A stretch of DNA of 64,000 bases from Arbacia lixula. Lineage: Eukaryota; Echinodermata; Echinoidea; Arbacioida; Arbaciidae. The notes beneath the pieces are model-generated. The model saw nothing but the letters and a program-made list of their open reading frames with translations. It was not told the origin of the DNA and ran no database searches. The position numbers were made by a program, and so were the translations under genes. The stretch covers positions 21,238,498 through 21,302,497 of the forward strand of contig OZ022593.1 of assembly GCA_963669155.1 (NCBI GenBank), in the 5' to 3' direction. Of the stretch, positions 36,862-50,000 are shown piece by piece. The first letter of the stretch is position 1; each line of letters starts with the position of its first letter.

Positions 36862-39800
36862 CAGAGACAGAGACAGACAGACAAATAGACAGAGACAGAT
36901 AGGAAGAGAGTCAATTGTACTAAATCTGTCAACTGACAGCTATTCAAGTTCAGTTGTCATTATACAAATGTATTGGCAAATGCAATTCAGAAGAGGACCT
37001 TTGGAACTGTCTCACTATGTGTGTGTAAGTTGTCAGTAAACCTATGTACTTGTAATTAATACCTAGATACATCCTGTATTGACATAGACCCCAGATAAAA
37101 TATGGTGGTTATTAATAAACACCTTATCTTGAACATTGCATATACATAGCAGGGAAGGTAAACAGTGGTAGACTTTATGATGAAGAGCAAATATTTGTTT
37201 TCAGTTTGTGGTAGTGCATTGTATTTCTTCAGCCAAGAATCAAGTTTTTCAAGTGCATTTTAGTGGAACTTACAGATTGAAAAAAAGCCTGAGTATTTCC
37301 CATCTGTGTTAAGAAGATAGCCAGCTGAGGTTTAGCATCATTCATCCCAACCCAGTTTTAATCGTTAATTCTCAATTTAATCCCAATGTTTTCCCACCTC
37401 TCCTTACTGCTCAACCAATCCTGGCTTGAGCCCTGCTGTAGTGCCCTTGGCCATGCCAACCCCATTGACTCTCATCCTTCACTGAACCTCATTGACTGCT
37501 GGCATTCACCCAACAATCATGAAATGGCCTCCATCTTCCCCTCACCATCGTCATGGTGATGATGATGCCACCATTCCTATAGTATAACCCAACCATAAAA
37601 CACCTTCTTCATGAACTTCCTGTTTTCTCTTCCATTATCTTTTCACTTCCCATCCTTTACTCCAGCTCATCAACTCCTCTTCATCTGCCCCTTTCATACC
37701 CCTCTTAGGTTACTTTGCATACCCCTCCTCACTTTCTTTGATTTCATCACCTGCTTTATCCCTCCATCCCTGGGCTTGCTCCTCACCTGAGACTTCTTTC
37801 TCAAACTTCCTTCTCTACCTTGTCCATCCCTCCCTCTTTTGTTCCTTTCTTGCCTCCTCCCATATTCTTCCATCATTCCCCTCCCCTACTTCTCAACCCT
37901 CTTGTGCTTTTACCTTCCCCTTCCATCTCATACCAATAAACCCTATGACTCTGCCCATGTGGGTACATGATGTTCAGGAGTGATGCCCAGTCCTCATCCT
38001 TCCTCAATGACCCTCAGCAGTTGAACCTTCTCTCCCCCTCACCTCCATCCCCTCCCGCCCCCTTCCTCCCCCCTCCCCTCCCTTACACCCCCACCCCTCA
38101 TACCCCCACCCCACCCCCACATTTCCTTTCCTCCCTCCCCTTTAGCCCTCCCCTTTTCTCTTCTCCCTCCTCTCCTGCCTCTCCCTCCCCTCCACCTCTT
38201 CTCTCTTCTCCTCCCACTTCACCCTCTCATCCCCTGCTTGTCCCGCTTGTCCCCGCTTGTCCCCCCTCCCTCCTCCCCCTCCCCTTTTGCCTCTCTCCTC
38301 CCCCTCTCCTTTCACCTCCCTCCTCTCCCCTCCTCTTCCCTCCTCACTCCTCCTCTCCTCCCTCTCCCCTCATCCTCCTCCTCCCTCCTCCTCCCTCCTC
38401 CTCCCTCCTCCTCCCTCCTCTTCCCTCTCCCCCTCATCTTCCTCCCCCATCTCCTGAATGAGCTCCATTGACTCACCACTACGTTGGTAGCGCAGTAGTG
38501 TTAGTGCACTAGAGGCTGTAGCTGGGCAGTCCCGGTGATGCGGTGTTAAGCCAACATACCAGGGATGCATTCCGATGGGAGGTTCCCTACGTAGGAGAGG
38601 GACGCCCATAAAAGGACCTGTGCTCATGTGAAAGTTCATGCGGCCCTAGATCTGAGCGACCGGATCCCATTACTCCAGACAGGCAGGGGGGGGGGGGGGG
38701 GGGTCTTCTCCTTCTCTCAGTCTTTCTTGAAAACGTCTTGCATTGTTCTTAAATGTCTTGACTTGAAGTAAAGGATTTACAGGAAATTACATCCTATATT
38801 GAAAAAAAATCAGAAATGAATGCAGTGATAGACTTCGTATGTCATACCATCATTCTGCCCTGTGATAAGTCAGTTTTTAGAGATTATGGCTTTTTGTTGT
38901 TGAAATGTTTAAAATAAACCACATCTTGCCTTTATTGGACCATTGAGAAGGATGACACACCTAGCCATGGAAGACAATTTAATTTGAGGTGTTTGTTTTT
39001 GCTTGGATTTAGATAATTATCACAGGGATCAATGAACTGGGTATTTAAACAAGTCTTGATGAAATCATCAAAATGTAATTGATTTCATGTGATAAAGTAT
39101 TTCTGTTTGATATATAAAAAAAAATTAATATGTATCTACTATCTGGCTAGAAAAATGAATACTGATTAATATCATAAATCTGTCTCAGCTTGTATTGAGG
39201 CATTTCGTCAACATTTGCAAATGAACCCCCTTTCCCATATTTCTGGAAAACAACCATGGATGCACATTGACTTGATGCTTTATTAGGCAAACTGTTGGTG
39301 GTTATTGGAAGCAATTGTTCCTGATTTTATGTTAATAAACTGATTGATTAAAGTGGTAGCTATTGTCTGACTTTTATCTTTAAAGGTTGGATGGTAAAGC
39401 TAGTCGGATGACATCTAGCCATCATATCATGACAGAGAGTGGATACCTTTCATTCTGTGTTCTCACTGGGTGCTGTGAATTAAACACTGCATAAACATGT
39501 ATGAATGGGACTGTTTCCAATATGTAAAGATAAATAACATGCATTGGACCCATGTTTAAATCGGCTAGCTAGGTGCTTTTGACATATTATTCCAAATGTT
39601 CAATGACAAGATCTCCAAAATATATTGCTTATAAATCAAACTTAATCAAATGTAGTACGAATGTGCTTGATCATGCTTATGAAATATTTCCAAGGTTCAA
39701 CGATTGCACCACAAAATGAATGTATAATGCGACCATTGCAAATAAATTGAAATTACCTGTAATGAAATGTCCCTAGACATTTAGTTATGTGCTATACTGC

Positions 39801-41028
39801 CTGCATAAATGATGCACATATGTATTACTATTTTATGTGTGATGAGTCTCTTAGAACACAGCAATATGCTGATGTACACGTGCTACGTGTGTATGCTTTA
39901 TGATGCAGCTAATCTTGATTGGAATCCACACCTTTAACAGGAACAAACTTTCAAATTAGTGAGAACGCATCGGCATATTCCTGTGTTCTACTATGCTGCT
40001 AATACTGATTTAATGTAGGAGGAACCACAAATGTGAACACAGCTTTCAAGTACTTGACACCTTGTATTAATTACACTACCAGCAATGTTTCCAAAACAAA
40101 CAGGACTAGACCCTAGCCCTTCCAGTGACTGCTGGGTGTGTATTATGTGTGCACCATACTACTATACTGTGGCTGTTGGTGTCAGTCACACTATGTAACG
40201 TGTATGTCATGTATAACTAGTTGTGATTATGAAGTGACCAACAGGGTCCATATTCATGAAACATTACAAAGTCTAATCAGTTGATGAAGCACATTCAGCT
40301 ACATGTACATGCTGTTTTAGCAGGGTTTACTACATGGTTCCATAAATACAGCACTAGATTGTTTACAAGGAATGAAACCAAATGCAGTCCCAATACTAGT
40401 GCAACACTATGTGTCTGTGTTGGTTTATACTGATATTGTAGATGTAAAACTGAAGACTAGGTATAGTTTTAGTACTGGTTTTGGCACTGATTGTGGCTTA
40501 GTATTCATGCAACCAATCCCACAGGGCATTACCCAGTCCCATTCTACAGACAGGAACATGGCATAACTCATTTAGATTTATATGCAAGACCTAGATTCAA
40601 ATATGATATCCATCAGGGCTCCCATAATGCCTTCTACATGTGCTATATCACTTATTAGTGTAACTGCCATACCTTATCAGGAGATTAAGTACAGCTCCTA
40701 TTTGTGCAGTAAGCTGGATTGATCAGTAGGGGCAGGTTCATGTTTCCATAGGAGGCTTGCTAGTCACTGATTTGATTGATGATTCAAACTGGAGATGTGT
40801 ACATGTTGCAGAATTGTACCCCTTCTATCGGAGGTTACAGTAGTAGCATCATTGCCAGTAGCATGATGTTTCCTCTTCTCTTTTGTCTGACTTCTCAATT
40901 AATTATTCTTATCTTCTTCATTCTATATATTCATTTGTTTTTTTTTCTTGGTTTTTCATCTTCATATACTTGTGGTTTTTCTCCATCATTTTCCTTTTTC
41001 TTTCTGTCACCATTTCCATCATCACCAA

Positions 41029-41061
<33 letters not shown>

Positions 41062-44000
41062 TATCATCACCATCGTCACCAACATAACCATCAATATCAC
41101 CACTACTACCATTACCACTACCACCATTACATCAACATATACATTTAATGTACAGGATATAAATGTCAAGAATTCACATTCACATATATTACATACATGC
41201 ATGATATTTTTTGACTGCTAGTTCTTCCTCAAGTTCAGTCCCCCGTAACATTCTTGACTTGGTATTCCCACCCCCTACCTCTACCATCACATTCCTATCT
41301 ACTGATTCATCAAATGCCCCTTTTATCGTCTCTTTTCAGTCAATGGTGATTAGAATGTATCTGAAAATATGTTAGATGCCACAGACAATTACTCATCCCC
41401 ATTCAAGTACTTTTTTCCCCCTTTCTTCTGAGTGTACATTTGTGAAAAGAGGAAGTCTGTGTTTGGCTCAGCTAAAATACAAGTCAATGCTCTCATATCT
41501 TGCTTTCAATGGGGCAAAGCACTAAATGTCAAATGTGTGCTATTGTTGATTGGGACTGTTTAAGGATGACAAAATGAGACAATCTATGGGTATTCTAGAC
41601 TGACACAGGTTCTTTCCTTACATCATTTATTTTCTATAGTTTCTGTAGTTTCTATAGTTTTTATATATTTACATAGTTTCACTGTTAGTCATCAATGAGT
41701 GTCAACCTCTTACATTCCCCTGTTCTTAAATAACTATTCAAGTTCTGTAGAATGCCTGTACTGAGCCCTGTCTGTCTATACACACTATTATCAAGCTCAC
41801 TCTCATACTGCTTATATGACTGTATGTGTTGTTAATGTAGCACAATCATACTGCTTATATGACTGTATGTGTTGTTAATGTAGCACAATCAATAGCGTAG
41901 GTAGCCTAGGTTCAAGGCTGTAGGACATTACTAGTACAAACCTTTGAACATGTTTATTGTAGGCTAATTGCTGTTAAGTTCTTCTCTGGATGGGCAGAAG
42001 GCTATTAGTCTTGTCAGTAGTAGACATGAATGTATATTGTGGTAATTAGGACTAGAAATGTCCATCAACTTGGGAGCCAGAAGGGGAGGCAGACATAAAT
42101 TCTTGTTTTGTGTCCTTTCATGACCTTAACCTAAAGGTTTGTGGAATGCAGGAGGAACACATTTATTATCTTTGTCTGTGTGACTATTAACTCAAATATG
42201 CTGAAGGTGAAAGACTTGTTATGCCCTCGCATTAACTCTCTATGGACAAGCTGAGAGATGCTTGGTATGTGAGTGGGTGTGCTACTGGGTCTATGTGGCT
42301 ATGGTAGCCCTGAAGGGCAGACAGGTTGAGCTCATAGGGGAGATGGACTTGAGATTATCTGTGGACAGTTGAGGGTGGGACGATTGATGCGGGGTTAGGA
42401 GGGTGTGTGAGGGAGGATGCAGTAAGGGAGGAGGGAGGGAGGGAAAAAGGAGGGAGGGATGGAAGGAGGAAGGTGGAGAGAAAGATGTAAGGAGAAATAG
42501 GAGTAGGATCTTATAGGAGAGATGGACTTGAGATTATCTGTGGACAGTTGAGGGTGGGACGATTGATGCGGGTTAGGAGGGTGTGTGAGGGAGGATGCAG
42601 TGAGGGAGGAGGGAGGGAGGGGGTAGGGAGGGATGGAAGGAGGAGGGTGCAGAGAAAGATGTAAGGAGAAATAGGAGTAGGATCTTATAGGAGAGATGGA
42701 CTTGAGATTTTCTGTTGACACTTTAGGGTGGGACGATTGATATGAGTAAGGAGGGTGTGGGAGGGAGAGGAGGGATGGAGGAAGGAGGGATGGAGGAGGA
42801 AGGGAAGATGGAGTGAGTGAGAGGGAGGGGGAAGAGAGATTCAAACAACATTGGAATGGTGAGCCCATTGTATACTAGAATCTCCTGCAGTGTATATTCA
42901 TATGTTTAACAATGGGGAAAGGATTACATGGTTCCCATGCAGGGTGGGCTGTGGCATTTTATATTGAAGGATGAATGGAAGATAATGATTGGTTTGGGGT
43001 AATTGATGAGACAAGGAGAGAGAAAGATAGAAGCCAGAAATGCTATATGTGGTCTTCAGATTTGAGTAAGGAAGATGGATAAGAGAAAGCTGGATAAATA
43101 TGGCAGTGGGAATCCTTCAAACTGGCTAGACATTCTTGAGGGCCATTTGTTGAGTCACTGCTGAAGGATCTCCTTACTCATCTTCTCAAGAATGTGAGGA
43201 GATCCCAGTCTTAAGAAGTGAGGAATACCGTGACTGGAGGAATGATTCATCCCTGAGCTCATAACCTGGGAATTCTTGAGTATAATTACTTCTTTTTAAG
43301 TGACTTGTGGTTAAATATTAACCCAATTTCCCTCTGTGTCTGTTTGTCTGTGTACCTACCTGTCTGTCCCTCTGTCATGGATATCTGTCTCAACCTGTCT
43401 GTCTGTTTATCTGTCTGTCTGTCTGTCTGTCATATTGGATGAGGGAGATGACAGCAATGCATTTTTCATGACATGCTGTTGTAAACACTGTTTACTCCAA
43501 GTGTATGAGTTGACTCTACATTTTTCTCCATTCTTTGTGTCCAAAATGCACCTTGCTCACTCTCTCCCCTACACCCTCTTTATATATCTAGAACTGTAGC
43601 ACTGTCAGACTAAATTCCACACATCAAAACTTGTTTTGCATTGCTGTATGCAGCCTTGCTCAACATGGAGGTGGGAAAGTCAAAGAAAGAAAAAACATTT
43701 TGTGTGTTCTGTATTGATCTCAGTACTTCACGACAACATGAATAATTGTGATACATATGTTAAAAGAAACAGAATCAGTACTTCACGACAACATGAATAA
43801 TTGTGATACATTTGTTAAAAAAACAGAACCAACTTATTGTGGTGGTTACAAAGTTGCTCCACATATTGGAGACCCGGAGATAGTGTAGACACTCAACAGA
43901 TTTTAGAACAATTCAGCGCTGAAACAGTTTGGAAGCTTAAAGGGGGGGGGGGGGGGGGCAAACTAGCTCTCCTTTCCAACAGTTTGGTGGAAATACCAGA

Positions 44001-47000
44001 AGGTACCTAACTTAGTACTTCCCATATTTCTTGTTTGATTTTCATGGGATCATTTACTGAGTTATATCTCTTTCAGTGCTCCATTTTGAAAGCAGAATTC
44101 TGCTGGAAGTGAGTTATTGCTTATTAGGCACACCTTTACTGAATAGTCTTGTCATTACTCAGTCCTTGGGTAACATGTAAATGGCTGATCTGAAGTTAGA
44201 ACACAATTGTAGTGCCTCCAGAAGCTCTCTTGTGTAGGATGAAGTAAGCCATTATCTTTTCAGAAAATGATAAAGATGACACTGCAGAAATGATCATGTA
44301 AGCCGTTGATTTAATGACTCTTGTTCATTTAGATTTCTTTGGATATTATTAATTGAGTAATTTTCAGTTTCAGTTTCAGCATGAAAGGTGGCTTAGATTG
44401 CAAGGTACATTGTAAATTAAACTAACTTTCGCCTCTCCATAATGATTGTGGACTGGGGTAATTCCCATATGTACACTGTGTGCAGCCTAGTCAGGAGGGA
44501 TTGCATCTACATTGAGGGAAGGAGCTTAGGTGAAGAATGATTGTTTTTCTGCTCGTTGCATTTAAGCAGTGGTATGTGCTTTTTGTGAACAATAACAGGA
44601 AATTCACAGTCTTCCACTACACAGCCATTTATAAAGTAAAGGGAGGCACTGTTTGAATGATAACAGAAGTGCTAATTGGCTACATTCATGTCATGGGTGT
44701 AGGAGATTATTTGGCGAGGTTGTAAGAAAGTTGAATTATTCAATTACAATTGTGGCTTGGTGTCAGGATATGACTGGTGGGAGAATGTACACATGGGAAT
44801 GTGGCAGTAATGTACCCAACCTCAAACAATGCCAACACCCTCGTTAGGATATAGGACTAATAGCACTGCTCAAACACACACCCTCTAGAGGCCAAGGGGA
44901 AATCACCTGATATTTTAAAAATAACAGCCCCCACTCAAAGAGCAAGGAATTTGGAGATCTGTGCTAATATCACAATATGGATGTGCAGAAATGTATGTTG
45001 ACAGTGTTTCAGTTGTTTATTTGTTTTTTCTGGTATATTGACATTTTTTGCATTCTGTATTTAATTGAGATATCAGTCTAAACCCCTATGAATGATACGG
45101 AACCCTTGGGTTTATCCCTAAATGGCTTCAGTCTTCTAACCATGTCAACCAGGTTTGAAATTGATGATGCCATACAAAAGAAAAGTTATGTTTGTTGTGT
45201 GACCAGTCACAACAAACTGCTGCCTGTAAGGTCACTATTTAGCCACATAATAGAGGAGGAATTCCAATCATTGGAAGCCGCCCAGACCAATTGTTGGTGT
45301 GGCACGTTTCAGACTGTCTGCCCTTGATTCCTCACAGGTCAAATACTTACTGGCTTGTGAGAGAAACTTGTAGATAACACATCTTGACGTCAGAGCAAGT
45401 TTTTTATCCATTTTTGGAGGGCTACATCATGGAGAATCAACATTTGAATAGAATGAGATTTTGCTGGATATTAAAGTTAAAATATGATTATTTGATTCTA
45501 AATGCTGAAGAATATACGTTTCTCTTCCTGATGAACCAGAATCAGCGTTTCAAAGTAGATATCCATACATAATTAAAACATGTAAACATAAGAGAACATT
45601 TGAAGACATATTTTGCATGCCACCTTTACTGCAGAGTTCAACAAGCAAAATTACATTACTTGACTTTCTGGATTCAAACTGTAGAAAACAACATTTGGTT
45701 TGAGATTATTTTTGTATATGCTGCTTCTCAAAGAATTGAATTTGGACACACCCTTTATAAGCATTTGTACATTGATGGCTTGATGACCTATATTGTAGGC
45801 TATTTGTCTGTGTACACATGAAGCATGCCCAATGTACATGTAGGTAGAAGGCCGTTTTATCTTCCCTTTCACCTTCTACAATAATAAGCCATGTATTGCA
45901 CTTGATATGACGTCTGATATATTCCTATCTAAGTTTCCTATCTGTAAGGGTGGGAAAAGTCTTCTCATCATTCTCCTGATAAGTCCTGCTGTAGCGCCAT
46001 TGGGTTTTCCTTATACTGAATACCAGAGGAACTCATTTCAAGGGAGGAAAGAGAACTGATATCAGCTACAAGGTTTGCCTGATATGTTAATGTCCTGTAC
46101 AAGGAATGGATAGCAGAGAAGATTCATGAAGATTAATGGGCAGACTCTCAAACTTGGTGTCATGAAACAAAGACAGTAAAATACAATTTGCATTATACCC
46201 ATAGAGAAAAGTAAAGTTTTGCAAAGGGTCTGAAAAGTTGTCTATTTACAAATTTACAGACACTCTCATTCTTCTTGTGGGGGCTAAGTCATCCTGAGCG
46301 CCCCCCCCCCCACACACACATACTGCTTTACATTGCACATGACTTATTTCTGAATTTCTGATCCATCTGACAGATTGACCAGGGTTTGCCAAACCTCAAA
46401 TGAACAGTCTACAGCATAGAATCTTGGCTGACCAAGAGGTGAAGTGGGGGCATCAGCCGGTCATTGAGCCCCCAATCCCCCCACCCCACTGCTTTACACT
46501 GCGGATGACTACTTGTTACCACATTTAAGACCCATTGACCAACAGACTGACCAGTCTACAGTCTAGAATCTTGGCTGACCAAGAGGTGAAGTGGGGGCAT
46601 CAGCCGGTCACTGAGCACCCATCCCCCCACCCCACTGCTTGTTACCACATTTAAGACCCATTAACCAACAGACTGACCAATCTACAGTATAGAATCTTGG
46701 CTGACCAAGAGGTGAGGAGGGGGCATCAGCTGGTCACTGAGCCCCCATCCCCCCACCCCACTGCTTTACACTGCATTTAAGACCCATTAACCAACAGACT
46801 GACCAGTTAGAATCTAGGCTGACCAAGAGGTGAAGTGGGGACATCAGCCGGTCACTGAGCCCCCATCCCCCCACCCCACTGCTTTACACTGCATTTAAGA
46901 CCCATTAACCAACAGACTGACCAATCTACAGTATAGAATCTTGGCTGACCAAGAGGTGAAGTGGGGGCATCAGCCGGTCACTGAGCCCCCATCCCCCCAC

Positions 47001-50000
47001 CCCACTGCGTGTTACTGCATTTCAGACCCATTAACCAACAGACTGACCAGTCTACAGCATAGAATCTAGGCTGACCAAGAGGTGAGGAGGGGGCATCAGC
47101 CGGTCACTGAGCCCCCATCCCCCCACCCCACTGCTTGTTACCACATTTAAGACCCATTAACCAACAGACTGACCAGTTAGAATCTAGGCTGACCAAGAGG
47201 TGAAGTGGGGACATCAGCCGGTCACTGAGCCCCCATCCCCCCACCCAACTGCTTTACACTGCATTTAAGACCCATTAACCAACAGACTGACCAGTCTACA
47301 GTATAGAATCTAGGCTGACCAAGAGGTGAGGTGGGGGCATGAGCCGGTCACTGAGCACCCATCCCCCCACCCCACTGCTTGTTACCACATTTCAGACCCA
47401 TTAACCAACAGACTGACCAGTCTACAGCATAGAATCTAGGCTGACCAAGAGGTGAGGAGGGGGCATCAGCCGGTCACTGAGCCCCCATCCCCCCACCCCA
47501 CTGCTTGTTACCACATTTAATACCCATTAACCAACAGACTGACCAGTTAGAATCTAGGCTGACCAAGAGGTGAAGTGGGGACATCAGCCGGTCACTGAGC
47601 CCCCATCCCCCCACCCAACTGCTTTACACTGCATTTAAGACCCATTAACCAACAGACTGACCAGTCTACAGTATAGAATCTAGGCTGACCAAGAGGTGAG
47701 GTGGGGGCATCAGCCGGTCACTGAGCCCCCATTCCCCCACCCCACTGCTTGTTACCACATTTAAGACCCATTTACCAACAGACTGACCAGTCTACAGTAT
47801 AGAATCTAGGCTGACCAAGAGGTGAAGTGGGGGCATCAGCCGGTCACTGAACCCCCATCCCCCCACCCCACTGCGTGTAACTGCATTTCAGACCCATTAA
47901 CCAACAGACTGACCAGTCTACAGCATAGAATCTAGGCTGACCAAGAGGTTAGGTGGGGGCATGAGCCGGTCACTGAGCCCCCATCCCCCCACCCCACTGA
48001 GTGTTACTGCATTTCAGACCCATTAACCAACAGACTGACCAATCTACAGTATAGAATCTTGGCTGACCAAGAGGTGAAGTGGGGGCATCCGCCGGTCACT
48101 GAGCCCCCATCCCCCCACCCCACTGCGTGTTACTGCATTTCAGACCCATTAACCAACAGACTGACCAGTCTACAGCATAGAATCTAGGCTGACCAAGAGG
48201 TGAGGTGGGGGCATCAGCCGGTCACTGAGCCCCCATCCCCCCACCCCACTGCTTTACACTGCATTTAAGACCCATTAACCAACAGACTGACCAGTCTACA
48301 GTCTAGAATCTAGGCTGACCAAGAGGTGAAGTGGGGGCATCGGCCGGTCACTGAGCCCCCATCCCCCCACCCCACTGCTTTACACTGCATTTAAGACCCA
48401 TTAACCAACAGACTGACCAGTCTACAGCATAGAATCTAGGCTGACCAAGAGGTGAAGTGGGGGCATGAGCCGGTCACTGAGCCCCCATCCCCCCACCCCA
48501 CTGCTTGTTACCACATTTAAGACCCATTTACCAACAGACTGACCAGTCTACAGTATAGAATCTAGGCTGACCAAGAGGTGAAGTGGGGGCATCAGCCGGT
48601 CACTGAACCCCCATCCCCCCACCCCACTGCGTGTAACTGCATTTCAGACCCATTAACCAACAGACTGACCAGTCTACAGCATAGAATCTAGGCTGACCAA
48701 GAGGTGAGGTGGGGGCATGAGCCGGTCACTGAGCCCCCATCCCCCCACCCCACTGCGTGTTACTGCATTTCAGACCCATTAACCAACAGACTGACCAATC
48801 TACAGTATAGAATCTTGGCTGACCAAGAGGTGAAGTGGGGGCATCCGCCGGTCACTGAGCCCCCATCCCCCCACCCCACTGCGTGTTACTGCATTTCAGA
48901 CCCATTAACCAACAGACTGACCAATCTACAGCATAGAATCTAGGCTGACCAAGAGGTGAGGTGGGGGCATCAGCCGGTCACTGAGCCCCCATCCCCCCAC
49001 CCCACTGCTTTACACTGCATTTAAGACCCATTAACCAACAGACTGACCAGTCTACAGTCTAGAATCTAGGCTGACCAAGAGGTGAAGTGGGGGCATCGGC
49101 CGGTCACTGAGCCCCCATCCCCCCACCCCACTGCTTTACACTGCATTTAAGACCCATTAACCAACAGACTGACCAGTCTACAGCATAGAATCTAGGCTGA
49201 CCAAGAGGTGAAGTGGGGGCATGAGCCGGTCACTGAGCCCCCATCCCCCCACCCCACTGCGTGTTACTGCATTTCAGACCCATTAACCAACAGACTGACC
49301 AGTCTACAGCATAGAATCTAGGCTGACCAAGAGGTGAGGAGGGGGCATCAGCCGGTCACTGACCCCCCACCCCACTGCTTTACACTGCATTTACACTGCA
49401 TTTAAGACCCATTAACCAACAGACTGACCAGTCTACAGTATAGAATCTAGGCTGACCAAGAGGTGAGGAGGGGGCATCAGCCGGTCACTGAGGCCCCATC
49501 CCCCCACCCCACTACTTGTTACCACATTTAAGACCCATTAACCAACAGACTGACCAGTTAGAATCTAGGCTGACCAAGAGGTGAAGTGGGGGCATCAGCC
49601 GGTCACTGAGCCCCCATCCCCCCACCCCACTGCGTGTTACCACATTTAAGACCCATTAACCAACAGACTGACCAGTCTATAGCATAGAATCTTGGCTGAC
49701 CAAGAGGTGAAGTGGGGGCATCAGCCGGTCACTGAGCCCCCATCCCCCCACCCCACTGCTTTACACTGCGGATGACTACTTGTTACCACATTTAAGACCC
49801 ATTAACCAACAGACTGACCAGTCTACAGCATAGAATCTTGGCTGACCAAGAGGTGAAGTGGGGGCATCAGCCGGTCACTGAGCCCCCATCCCCCCACCCC
49901 ACTGCTTTACACTGCGGATGACTACTTGTTACCACATTTAAGACCCATTAACCAACAGACTGACCAGTCTATAGCATAGAATCTTGGCTGACCAAGAGGT

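Noticed and set aside
37967-38461. Pro/Ser/Leu-rich ORF of 164 codons
   Set aside because: Translation of the polypyrimidine tract. Three frames give similar low-complexity products.
38480-38560. tRNA gene
   Set aside because: Only an A-box-like string is present. No B box at the right distance and no acceptor-stem pairing.
40776-41221. Poly-Ser, poly-Ile and poly-His ORFs
   Set aside because: They come from the (ATC)n microsatellite read in three frames.
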